From Gonium pectorale (lineage: Eukaryota > Chlorophyta > Chlorophyceae > Chlamydomonadales > Volvocaceae), in the NCBI GenBank assembly GCA_001584585.1, contig LSYV01000008.1, positions 1,834,429 to 1,898,428 on the forward strand: a stretch of 64,000 nucleotides of DNA. The letters run 5' to 3'. Made by a program: the position numbers and the translations under genes. This document shows positions 45,534 through 55,736 of this stretch, piece by piece (position 1 is the first letter of the stretch; each line of letters opens with the position of its first letter). The notes under the pieces are model-generated. The model was not told the origin of the DNA. It did not search any database and worked only from the letters and a program-made list of their open reading frames with translations.

Positions 45534-47398
45534 ATGAGGGGGACGGCGGAGCGAGCGCTTCCACCAATAGCACAGGCAAACACCGTCTGGAGCCGGGCGT
45601 GTTCGACGGTGGATGCACATGGGCGAGGAGTCAACCGGGGGCAGACGGCCGAATCAGATGCCACCGACGAGACGGCCCTGACTTTGCTCACAGATGAGAC
45701 CGTCGCAAGCGAGGCGGCGCCACTTGTGTCGCACAACGCCGCGAAGCTCGCCTTCTGCGGCGGGTTCTCGGGGGCGCTGGCCAAAACGTGCACGGCGCCG
45801 CTAGCGCGCCTTACCATCCTCTACCAGGTACGTCGCCACGCGTTTGCCTCCTGCGTCGGCACCGCACCGCATCTCAGAGGGCTTATGCCCGGGTTCTAGG
45901 TGCGCGCGCTGGCTGTCGGTGGACCAGGAGCCGCTGGAGGCCAGCAGCTCGGTCTGACGGCGGCCCTCCGGCATGTGGTGGCAACTGAGGGGCTGCGCTC
46001 CCTATGGAAGGGGAACCTCGTCACCATCATGCACCGAGTACCCTACTCGGCGACCAACTTCTGGACCTACGAGGCGACGAAGAAGGCCTTGCAGGGGCGG
46101 CTGGGGAATGACGTGGCGCGCGCCTGGGCGGCGGGCGCTACCTCGGGCCTCGTGGCGTGCACGGCGGTGGGTCCCCCTCGCTGGGTGGTGGCAAACTACT
46201 GCTTGAAGACAGCGGACCCTTTCCCTTCCCAAGCCCGCTGACAGTCCACAGGCTTCCAAGCAGTATGTCAGCGGCGCCCTCCTGCTATGCACCGCCTGCG
46301 AGCAGAATACGATTGCTGCTGCCTTGCTTCTGGCCCTATCCACCTGTTCTCTGAATCCACCGCCGCTGTCGCGTCCCTTCCTCCATCCTCCGTACGCAGG
46401 CGTACCCGCTGGACCTGCTGCGCACGCGGGTAGCCGCCGAGACGCAGTGCGGTGCGGCGCAGCAGTACCGGCGCCTGCCGGCTGCGCTGCGGCGCATCGT
46501 AGCGGAACAGGGCGTGCTGGGCCTGTACAAGGGCCTGGGCGCCACGCTAGCGCAGGTGGTCCCCGGCCTGGCCTTCAACTTCTGCTTTTACGACTCCTTC
46601 AAGCGCCTGGCGCTGACGCAGCAGCAGCGCTACCAGGACTTTTTGGAGCGGGGGCATCGGGAGCAGCAGCAGCAGCTTGGGGAGCGGGAACCTGCGGGCG
46701 CTCTGGAGCGCTCTGGAGTGTGCAGACCGCACGCGCACGAGTGCCAGGGGCGGCACCTAGCAGCTGCGCAGCAGGAGCGGAGTGCGGGGGATGCTTACGC
46801 GTCGTGCTACCAGGCGCAGGCGGCGCATGCCAGGACAATGCGGGCGGAGGCCGGCGCGCCGCCGTCGCCGTCGCCCCTGACGAGTGCGTTCTGCGCCTGC
46901 GCGTCGGGGTTTTGCACCTCTACCCTTACGTTCCCTCTCGACGTGGTGCGGAGGCGGCTGCAGGTGCGTGATCGCCTGTGGAGAAGCGACCAACCGCATG
47001 TGCCCGTGTTGGGCGGCTTTGGCTAGTGCCAGTCAGCTCCGGGTCTCCCGCTGCACGCGCTGCAGCCGGCCCCCTTCCTTTGGCAGTGCCCATGTTTTGT
47101 GACCATGTACGGCACTCCGCACCAGTCGCTTGCAATCATGTAGCACATCGCCGCACTCTTGACCACCTGTAACCCTGGACGGTCCTTGCTCGTGGCGGGG
47201 CTGGACCGGCAGGTCTATGAGCGCGGTCCGCTGGCGCGCCTGCGCTACGGCGACGTGGTGCGGGCGGTGTACTCGGAGGGCGGCTTCAAGGCCTTCTACC
47301 GGGGCATCGGACCCGAGTACGCCAAGGTGCTACCCGGCATGGCTATCGCCTTCACCACCTACGAGGCGCTCAAGCGCCTCACGGGGGCGGCGCCGTGA
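45534..47398 (+). CDS. Mitochondrial carrier family (SLC25) transporter
   Basis: Exons 45534-45827, 45900-46166, 46400-46963 and a last exon from 47213 (or 47144) to 47398 give about 436 aa (or 459). SLC25 carriers exchange metabolites across the inner mitochondrial membrane. Three repeats are present: repeat 1 GGFSGALAKTCTAPLARLTILYQ with LWKGNLVTIMHRVPYSA; repeat 2 AYPLDLLRTRV with LYKGLGATLAQVVPGLAFNF; repeat 3 FPLDVVRRRLQ with FYRGIGPEYAKVLPGMAIAF. The PLARL form of repeat 1 is typical of the CoA/adenine-nucleotide branch; the substrate is inferred only at that level. Oddities are a 70-residue N-terminal extension and an insertion of about 80 residues, Gln/Glu then Ala/Cys rich, between helices 4 and 5. 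All introns are phase 0. The last acceptor is uncertain: CAG at 47210-47212 keeps family length, TAG before 47144 adds 23 residues. Confidence 0.85.
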
Positions 47399-47709
47399 GA
47401 GCTGAAGCCATGGGGCTGTAGGGCGCGGTGCTGCGGCGCGGCGGGGCTGTGTCGGCCCACCCGGGCGAGCGGGTTAGGGTTCACCGGGCGCGATACCGAG
47501 GGACGCATGCGCCCGAGGGCCCATCAGTGCCCCCGCTGCCGTGCAGCCGGCCATGCGGGGTTGCGTCTGCCCGCCCGAGCTACCAGCGTCTGCTGCAATG
47601 GTGGGGTTTCGTCGACGGCACCGGGTGCATTCTGCCGACTTCGAGTTCAAGGTGATACGTGGGATGTTGTTCGTAGTGGTAGCAGTGGCAAAACGGTAAG
47701 CCAAGGGGA

Positions 47710-47714
47710 TGTAA
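47710..47714 (+). terminator. Candidate TGTAA poly(A) signal, carrier gene
   Basis: First TGTAA after the carrier stop at 47398, giving a 3' UTR of roughly 330 nt. Confidence 0.5.
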
Positions 47715-49686
47715 GAGATGGTCTCCTGAGACGGCGCCGCACCTGCACCATACGGCACTGTTGCCCGCACGCAGTGCAGAGCTGCTGCATGTTCCCGTTG
47801 ATGTGTTTGCATTTTTTGTGTGCGTCGTCGCAGTGTGGTGCCTGTGTGTGGTGGCCCAACCGATTGCGGTGTCAGGGAATGACGTAAGGGGGGAAAGTGT
47901 TGGCCCTGCCTCCCATAACTTGCAGGAAATGGTGCAGTACCGTTGGTCCGCCTTGGTGCGAATCTTGGAGGTTAGTTCTGTCTTCCAATGTACCGTAGTC
48001 TTGGTTGTGGGCTGTTATTTGATCCCCGTGCTCCCTTCGCACCCATGCTTACATGGTTACTTGAGACGCGGCCCCGATCCGAAGTATTGTGGCGTTTTGT
48101 TCGGTTGCTGCTTGGTCCTTTAGGCGTTTGTATGCTAGTGCAAATTGTCCAGCGGGGCGTGCCCATGTGGGCTAGGCCTTGCCCAGGTAGCGATTTTTAT
48201 TGTTTCTTTGGGGGGGGCCGCCTGACGGCATGTATTGTTGCCTGTGAATGCAACCGTACATTGGACACTTGGCGTTCCGTTGCTGAGTGAAGGGTGCACA
48301 TGCGGGGGGCGTAACGGCCGCCGTTATGACATGATGCAGTCCCGGCACTGGGTGAGAGGTTTCATCCCGGCAGTAAATGGCCGCGGACACTAGTAAGCCT
48401 ATGAGCGGTGATGAGAGCGAAGAGAGATTCATTGAGAGGCAGTGTGTGCTGCACGCAGAGAAAATTGCTGGTTGCTGGTTGAGGCGTCGACCCAAGAGGC
48501 ATTCCTCCCGGGTTTAGGATCTAGGGCTCAGTAATGATGGACGTGATGCCCTCCGTGCTACTTTTAGAAGGACCGCGATTGGTCAATGTGGTTTTGGGGG
48601 CGGCTGTTGTAACCGCGCCAAGGTACCGGTATGCACTTCCTGTTAGTGCCCATCGACGGTGGATTTTGTTGACGCAGAGAACCTTATATCCCATTCTGGC
48701 GGCACGTGCATACCGCTTCACGATCACATGCTGGAGCGTAAAGCGGCAAAGAAAATTGGCGGGTGCCGGAAATCAGTTGGACTCGTGTGGGTTATACCTA
48801 GTGAGGCGTAACGCGGGAGTTGCGCCATTCGGGCCACGAGATGCGGGATGTGATACGTGGGCGCAGCCCCGCACCTCACCAGCACGCACTGCGCCGCCTC
48901 CCTCTCAAACCCTCCATCCGGCTCTCTCCAGCGCTTCGCCTTTTAGGCCCTGCACGAACAAGAGAACAGACGGGAACTTGCGAGCCCCGCTGAGACATAC
49001 TGTTCTTTGGCTGCATGCGCACCATCGCTCAATTACACGCCTGCAGGCTCTTCCCCCGCACCATTGTGGTGATGGCGGCCTGAAAATCCGCAAGTCTGCA
49101 AACACCTTGCGGAGAATAAAACGTCCTACGAAGGAATTCAGCAGGCTCGGCACTCAGTAAAAAAGAGAACCAGAAACGGGGAACTCTGTGGCCAGGGCCA
49201 CTCCAAGCAGCCGCAGCGCCAGGAAACCCTCGCGGGCCCCGATATCACAAACTCAGGCTAGTGTACCGTAATACGGTAGCACCGCACGAAGCTTAACAAA
49301 ACCACATGCCTCACAGCATCTTAGCTTCCTCTTGGACTGTATGTGCCAGCACGTGCATGCAAGAAAGGGCGTGGCCCGCCGAAGTTCGCCGCTTGCCTCT
49401 TCGACAAACCGTACGTGTTCCTTTCCACTGTACGGGGTACAAGCCGTGCAGCCTGCCTTCGAGGTAATTGGTCCACACTGTGTACGGCGCAAACAGCGAC
49501 ATAAATAACAGCCGTACGGGGCCAGCCACGAGCATTGAGAAAGAGCAATTGTAGCCTGACGTCACCCCTTCGGCGACGTATCCTCCGTCCACGAGGCCAC
49601 CCTGCATGAGCGTCCTCGCCAGGGGATATGCAGACCGTTGGCCGTCCCTTGATCTCCTCTCTGCAAGCGCCTGCCTGCTGCCCACT

Positions 49687-49691
49687 TTACA
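49687..49691 (-). terminator. Candidate TGTAA poly(A) signal, 134-aa protein gene
   Basis: TTACA on the plus strand is TGTAA on the minus strand, about 150 nt after the stop at 49838. Confidence 0.5.
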
Positions 49692-49837
49692 ACGTGGTGA
49701 GCTGGGCGCCCCCGGGTCTACTAGAGTAATCGCTGGTCGCTGCCTTCCTCGCGGCGCGCCCCATGTCTTTCAGGTAATGCCCCCCGCCATGTTGCGTCCC
49801 GGTTACCACCTCCCCCACCCCTACCGCCCCGCGGCCT

Positions 49838-50701
49838 CTAAGGCGACATGCTGCCACTACTGACGATCTGGTTGACTCGCTCAATGCGCTCGCGGTCCTG
49901 CTCCGAGGTGCAGCACACGTCGCAGCCGTCACGAAGCATCACCGTTTCGCACAGTTTGTTGGACACCTCGAACGGGTCCGTGAAAGAGGCGCGGAAGGCG
50001 GGCTGCAGCTCGGTCCGCAGCAGCTCGCTCGCGATCGCCAGCACCAAGCTGCCCATGTCGTCGTCGCCGCTCTGCCGCAGGCCCACATAAGCATCAGCCG
50101 CCGCCTTGCCTGCAGCACGGTATCGGGGGCAGGGCGGGGAACAGAGGGCGTGACGAGTGGAGGGTGAGCCACGATGCCAGCATGTTCAAGACAGCGCGGA
50201 CAAACTTCGAGCAAGTGTGCGGAACTGCAAAGACACGCTGTGATGTGGCTAGGAGCATGGGGCCCTGGGGAGGAGCATGGCAGGCATGTGGGTGCACTGG
50301 GTTTGGGGTCGGGGGGTCGCGAACACATTTCCGGGAGAGAACCGAACACCTGAAGACACAGGAAAGTGCCACAAGGAGGCCTACAGGTCCCACTATGATA
50401 ATCAAAACACTGTCCGACTCGCCCGTTCCCAGTCCCACCGAGGAGTTCGTGCTCTGGGAGGGGGCACCACTCCTCATCCAACCAGGTCCGAATGGCTGTG
50501 GACAGCCCTGCATATTGCAGGGCCACGAGCGGTGGGGACAGCCTTCGCGAGGGGCGCCATTACTTTGGCGTTGCGGCGGGGTGGGGTCACCGTGTGCAGC
50601 ATGGGCAAAGATGCAGCTGGGTCAGCAGGGTACCCACATAATCGCTCCGCCTCAAGAGTAGTATCGTCTGTCAAGGGTTTGAGCATGTAGCTTTCCGGCA
50701 T
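49838..50701 (-). CDS. Small unidentified protein with WLDEEW motif
   Basis: Exons in gene order 50701-50638, 50507-50439 and 50109-49838 give 134 aa with matching phases (both introns phase 1). No domain name is claimed. The sequence looks folded and helical rather than low complexity: LSTAIRTWLDEEWCPLPEHELLG, then AAADAYVGLRQSGDDDMGSL, AIASELLRTELQ and FTDPFEVSNKLCETVML. Spaced acidic and aromatic residues suggest a conserved helical bundle. A Cys-rich spot (GCDVCC) lies near the C-terminus. No signal peptide, transit peptide or membrane span was seen. It lies downstream of, and on the same strand as, the TTLL gene, with a TGTAA for that gene at 50882 in between, so it is a separate transcript. 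Exon 1 and its start are the least certain part. Confidence 0.68.
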
Positions 50702-51567
50702 GCTTTCCGGCACGGCCCGATGCAGCGCATGCGATTGAGGGCGTCGAGCTGGCGCTAGACCGCGCAAAAATGTCCGTATAGGGCGCAGTCTATGACAATA
50801 CACACGCAGGCCTGTACGCAACATTGTGTGTAGGAGGAACTTCAGGAGCTGTCTAGGCCGGTGCAGCTAGGTGGCCAAGTGTTACAAGCTCACAAGGTTT
50901 TTCATTAGGCATTGGCGAAAGCCTCTATAACGGCAAACAAACACCAATTGTACAGCATGCATCGTACTCAGTGCACACATTAGTACAGGCCCCCTTCCTA
51001 GGCCGCGCCTTCCAACGCGATTGACCTCAAAACCCGATGATGCAACACGCCATGACACACAACCCTAAGCGTGCCCTAAGGCAAGGCATGCTATCTGTGG
51101 ACTAAGGATGGTTGTCCACAGGAGACACGGGAGACACTACTATTTCCGCCACGCCTTCACACCTCCACGTCTACCCAATACATGGGTGCCTGGCGTAAGG
51201 GGGGCTGGCAAACCATTGCGGGCAGTACCACTCTGCTCCTTACCGGCTGCATTGACCACCGTTATATGCAGCATCATATCACACCTTCTCCTCCCCAGTC
51301 ACAAGATTTGCGCCCCCTGTCAGCGACCGCCTGATCTGCTGAGCGTTCACTTCTCATGTCAGTAAACGGTCGCAGGGGCCAAGTAGCGCGTCTGTCGCAA
51401 GATCAAGTCAGCAGAAGTTCGCAAACATCAATCAGGCTGATCACTCGGAAGGAGCACAATCACATCCGGCCCCGGAGTCCTCCCTGCCTCCTCTGCATGC
51501 CGGCTGCGGGGCTGGCTGGCAGGCTACCAGCAGTCCGCAGCGTGGACGATCTTGTGTTGTGTCTCGT
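50702..51567. other. Intergenic region between two minus-strand genes
   Basis: Holds the presumed 3' UTR of the TTLL gene (TTACA at 50882-50886, about 690 nt after its stop) and, in the 180 bp beyond it, the promoter of the 134-aa protein gene. No other gene seen. Confidence 0.5.
50882..50886 (-). terminator. Candidate TGTAA poly(A) signal, TTLL gene
   Basis: TTACA on the plus strand. It is the nearest minus-strand TGTAA after the TTLL stop at 51568 that I found. Confidence 0.45.
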
Positions 51568-54500
51568 TCAGTCGTCGTCGCTCTCGTCGTCCAGCCCCTC
51601 ACCCTCGCACATCGCGTCGTCACCGTCCGCCTCCCCGGGCCCGCCGCGGCTCTGTCGGCCTTTCCCAGCGTCCGCGGCGGCCTCCTCTGCCCCCTCCGCC
51701 TCTCCATTTGCGCTGCTGGCGCCCGCGCCGAAGGGCGACGACGGCAGCGACCAGGACGACACGGGGGTGTCCATCAGCCGCCGCAGCTCGTGGTCCCGTG
51801 GGTCCCAGGGAACGGTCGCCAGCTCCAGCGGCATTAGCGGCATCAGCGGCTCGAAGCGGCCCCGGTTGGTCAGCTCGGCCGCCACCCGAGCCATCACACC
51901 GGCGTCAGACGTGGGCTGCATCTGCTCCCGGAACTTGCGGGTCAGGGTTGCGGACGGTTTGGCGGCCGCCGCCGCCGAGGCGCTGGCCATGGCCGCCGCC
52001 AGGGTGTCGCTGCCGGCGGCGGCCGCGGCGGCGACGGCGGCGCTGATGGCCTGCTGCTTGGCTTTGGCGGCGGCGCGCAGGGCGGCGTAGCGCGGCTTGA
52101 AGCGGTCCCGGATGCCCAGCAGTGTCATCAGGTCCTGGGGCATCGCCAAGTTGGCAGCAGTGAAGGTAATCGCAGACCGACCCGTTGTACACATAAAGCG
52201 AGCATGGGTGCTGATGTGAGGTTTCCTGGCACTGGGCCTGCATTAAAGCTGGCAGCGATGCATCCGGACTGAATGTCGCAGAACCCGACCCTGATGCTTG
52301 ACCGGACGTCATCGCCCCACCAGCGCACCTGCACCATGCCGAACTTCTGTTCGTGTATGAGCTGCTCCACCTGGGCGTCCTCGTGCTCCACCTGCGCCCA
52401 GGGGGGCGGGGGGCGGCACAACTGGAGGAACTCACGATGGGCTAAGGTGCACGAGTTGCGCGTATCAAAGACCAAGCGTCCGCCAGACGGTCGGTTGGGT
52501 ACCGGGCGGGCGCCAGATGGCGCTCTCGTGTCCTGGTCCCTGGCCCTGTCTCCGAGTGAGAAGCACATAGCCCAGGTGGGTAGGCCGGGAAACGCTGAAA
52601 CCAAGCTCCCATCCCATTCTGGTGCTGCACCAAGCACCCGAAGGGCAAAATAGTTGGCCTGAAACCAACTGCGGCTCCGTCCCTGACTTCTGTGCGGCCC
52701 CAACCAGAGGAGAAGTTACAAGTATGCACCCTTGCGTGGCCGTACCTGCAACGACGGCGTGCCGTTGACCTCCAGCAGCCAGGGGTGCAGGTCCGCATCG
52801 ATCAGGTAGTCCAGCCCCACCAGCTGGGATGGAGAGGGGGAGGGGGCCAGGAGGCGAGTGTCAAGGACCAACTCAACGGGGAAATGTGAAGGCAGCACCT
52901 TCATGCCGTGTCACGTCCCCCATGAGCTCATTGCCCCGGCTCCGACGGACAGCGCACGCGCTCCGTGTCGTTAGCTTCCAGGTGGACTGGGTTCACCTCG
53001 CAAGTCATGCCGCTCTGCGCCTTCATGGCCTCGTGGTCCGCCTGGAGAGCGGCAAGGACGAGGGAGCGGGGCATCGGGAGGCGCGTCAAGACACGCAGGA
53101 TTCGTAATGCAATGCCAGAAGTGGCAACATTGACGCAAGTCCTCCCACCCCAACACAGCCGCGGCGAGGCTTCTCAGCATGGCTGCATCACGCAACCCTG
53201 ATTCCCGCAACGGCCCACCTTGATGTGCTGGAGCGCGGCCGCAATGACGAGTGCGCTGTTCCGCTGCACCTTGCTCCACATCTTGCCGTACGCCTCCGCA
53301 CCTGGAGCGGGATGCATACAAGGCGGCCATCATGGATGCGTCATAGAGGCCCGCAGGCCTTATCCAACCATGCCCGCCGTGTTTTGGAACCACTACAACC
53401 AGCTAATCCACTACACATTGAGACGCTTCACTTACGCAAGCCTGCCGCACGTCCGCCTTCTCCAGAAGAATGCTCTCCAACCCTTGGCCCCCAACACTCA
53501 ACCTACTCATCCACCCACACGCTCGGCCCTCACCCATGTGCTCCTCCAGCTGGCGCAGGTCCCACACCCGTCCGTCCATGTTCTGCGCGTAGTTGGTCAC
53601 ATGGCCCAGCGCCACCTCGCCCGCCTCCGTCCGCCACGTCTTGCTGTCATACCTGTCGTACGGTACGGTACATGTTTGGTGGCAGTAGGCGAAGCAGGGC
53701 GCGCTCTTAACGATGGGATTACGTCAATCATGGATTCATATCATGGCAGCATCAAAATGGGACTACTGGAGGATGCACACTGATCAAGTAAAAGACAGTT
53801 GAGGGACTGGGGACGATTCCGGGTGAAGGGGGTGTCTTCTCAAAGGATAGATGCAAGGTGCATTGACCTCAAGGGCATTTGGTCTCAGAGAAATCCGCTA
53901 ATGTCCTTCGTCAGGAGCTTCAGCCCACCCATTGGGTCGCCACATTGGTGTGTGTAACAAAGGAATCAGCCCTCGGCCATTAGTGCGCCAAAGAGCTACC
54001 GTGAGCACGTCATGGCATCCGTCGTGCCCGGTGTGCTTCACAGCACCCTCTACAGCATTGCGCCCCCCCCCCGAACCACTACAGGGCGCACTACATTTGG
54101 TGACGCCTCTCTTATGTGCCCCGTGTCGTAAGCCCCTCGCACCCCACGCCCAAGCCCCCTCCTAATTCAGTTCCAGCCCGGTGGCTGTGCGCGTAGTGAA
54201 CGCGTGTCGCGCAGCAAGAGGCAACACGCGCACATCCCACCGCGCTATCTTTTCATGCGTGCCGCACATGCATCCACACCAGCCGGATGGGCACTGCCAG
54301 ACTTGCACACACGCCATAACTTGTTAATTCCCTAGGCGCTGACCACCTTGCGCCCCCCCCCCCGCGCGGCCTGCTAACCCACTGTCCCCTGCACCGCCTC
54401 ACCCATGTGTGCTGAAGAGCACCAGCCCGTTGGCGTGCAGGTAGGCCCGCAGCGGGTTGAAGCCCGTCACCGCCACCCACACGCGGATACCAAACTTGCG

Positions 54501-55736
54501 GCCCTCCACCAGCAACGGCCGGTCCACGTAGCGCTGCGCCAGCACGTAGGGCTTCTGGGTCGGCCTGCGGGTGGGGCGGGCATGCAGCGGGCGTCAGGGC
54601 ACTGGCCACCCAATGCATACGCGCACGAGCAATGCGCGTAGCGATGTACGGTACGCAGCATACCCAGTACGGGCGTGAGAAAGCTCTGCAAAGCCCTTGC
54701 AGTTGATGAGGCGAGAAAGCCACTTGCACTCAACATTCGGCCGCCGGTATTGGCGAAGCGACGCCCCTCAGGCACGGCCCTCAGCCCAGCTCACCGCCGC
54801 CGCGTCCGCCCCGCCTCCAGCGCCACCGTGTCCAGCGGCACGAGCTTGAGGCCCTTGCCCAGGTGTTGAGCCGTCTTGAGAATCCACAGCTCAGTGGGGT
54901 TCCCCCGGGGCCCCGAGCTGCCCGGCAGCCGCTCCCGGATGGCGGCTGCGTGCGCAGCCAGCAGCTGCAGCTCCTCCGGCAGGCTGAACGAGTGCGGGAC
55001 GATGTCCCAGGCCAGAGCCTCGCCCAACGCCTCCTTCAGGGTCGCGGGCAGTCGCCGCTGCGCGCATGTGCACATTTTCCTGTGTTGCGAGGTTCTTACA
55101 TGTGCGGGAAGCCCCAACGGCCCTATCTGGACAGAGCAACACTTGCGCAGCAGCTGCATAAACTGCTACCGTCATAGGAGTCATAACAAGTGATTCCACA
55201 GTCCTGTACTTGCCTTTTTGGTGATGCTCATAAGGCCGGGGCAAGCTGATACAAGCTGACCCGGTTTGAGGTGAGGCACTGCTTTGAGGGCGAGGCGCGC
55301 AGGCGCCCAAAGGAAGTCCCAATCGCCCGGCCGCTGCCAGCCTAAAGGCCCGGGAACCGGTGCTGACTTCGGGTAGCCGCCTATGCGGACGCCGCCTGCA
55401 AAAGCGAGAACAAGGCTGGGTATTGCGCAGCTGCGCATGTCCTGCAGCGCCGCCAAAGACTTTTTGGCCCGGAATCTCCGGCAGACAGTACTGATTGACA
55501 GCAAAGGACTACTACCTGAGCACCCGCGTGAGCACCGTCGTGTGTGGGATGGGTATGTGATGCCAGACGCACGCTCCTGCCCACCCCCACCCTCTGCCCC
55601 CACCGTGCTCAAACAGCGCCCTCTGAACGATGCATCGCTCGCCACTGCCCTTGAAGCGCCGCTCCTCGTGCCAGAAGCGAAAGGTGCCACGCGGGCTACT
55701 CGTGCTGGTGCTGGGGGCGTTCGCCTGCAGTTGCAT
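51568..55736 (-). CDS. Tubulin-tyrosine-ligase-like (TTLL) enzyme
   Basis: Exons in gene order 55736-55604, 55395-55214, 55057-54795, 54564-54403, 53652-53534, 53301-53219, 53041-52997, 52823-52746, 52391-52329 and 52134-51568 give 564 aa. TTLL enzymes are ATP-grasp ligases adding amino acids, often Glu or Gly, to tubulin tails in axonemes. Landmarks: WDFLWAPARLALK (about residue 75), FDIVP-like WDIVPHSFSLP, ATP-binding LWILKTAQHLGKG (Lys in ILK), QRYVDRPLLVEGRKFGIRVWV, GHVTNYAQN in place of the usual HLTNYS, and LVGLDYLIDADLHPWLLEVNGTPSL with the metal-binding Glu and Asn. All core residues are present. The modification type (glutamylase or glycylase) cannot be decided. The last 188 residues are an Ala-rich helix-like region ending in an acidic DDESDDD tail. 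Intron 2 uses a GC donor (AAG then GCAAGT). The start is the first ATG of the first exon with family-like sequence. Confidence 0.86.
55058..55213 (-). other. GC-AG intron in the TTLL gene
   Basis: The exon ends ITKK (AAAAAG at 55214) and continues GCAAGT, the best GC-donor consensus. The acceptor GCGCAG before 55057 restores the family motif order, and phase 0 on both sides fits only this choice. Confidence 0.75.

Larger units (their letters stand above)
47399..49837. other. Convergent intergenic region, no gene seen
   Basis: 2.4 kb of mixed composition. A plus-strand TGTAA at 47710-47714 suits the carrier gene. TTACA at 49687-49691 suits the minus-strand gene ending at 49838. The longest frame (48534-49160, plus) is Arg/His/Pro rich without motifs or splice support. 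Confidence 0.5.

Noticed and set aside
48534..49160. 208-codon plus-strand frame after the carrier gene
   Set aside because: His/Arg/Pro-rich without family resemblance. Composition is like the surrounding non-coding DNA.
54062..54363. Two C-runs of about ten bases (near 54063 and 54354)
   Set aside because: Simple homopolymers inside a TTLL intron, with no further structure.
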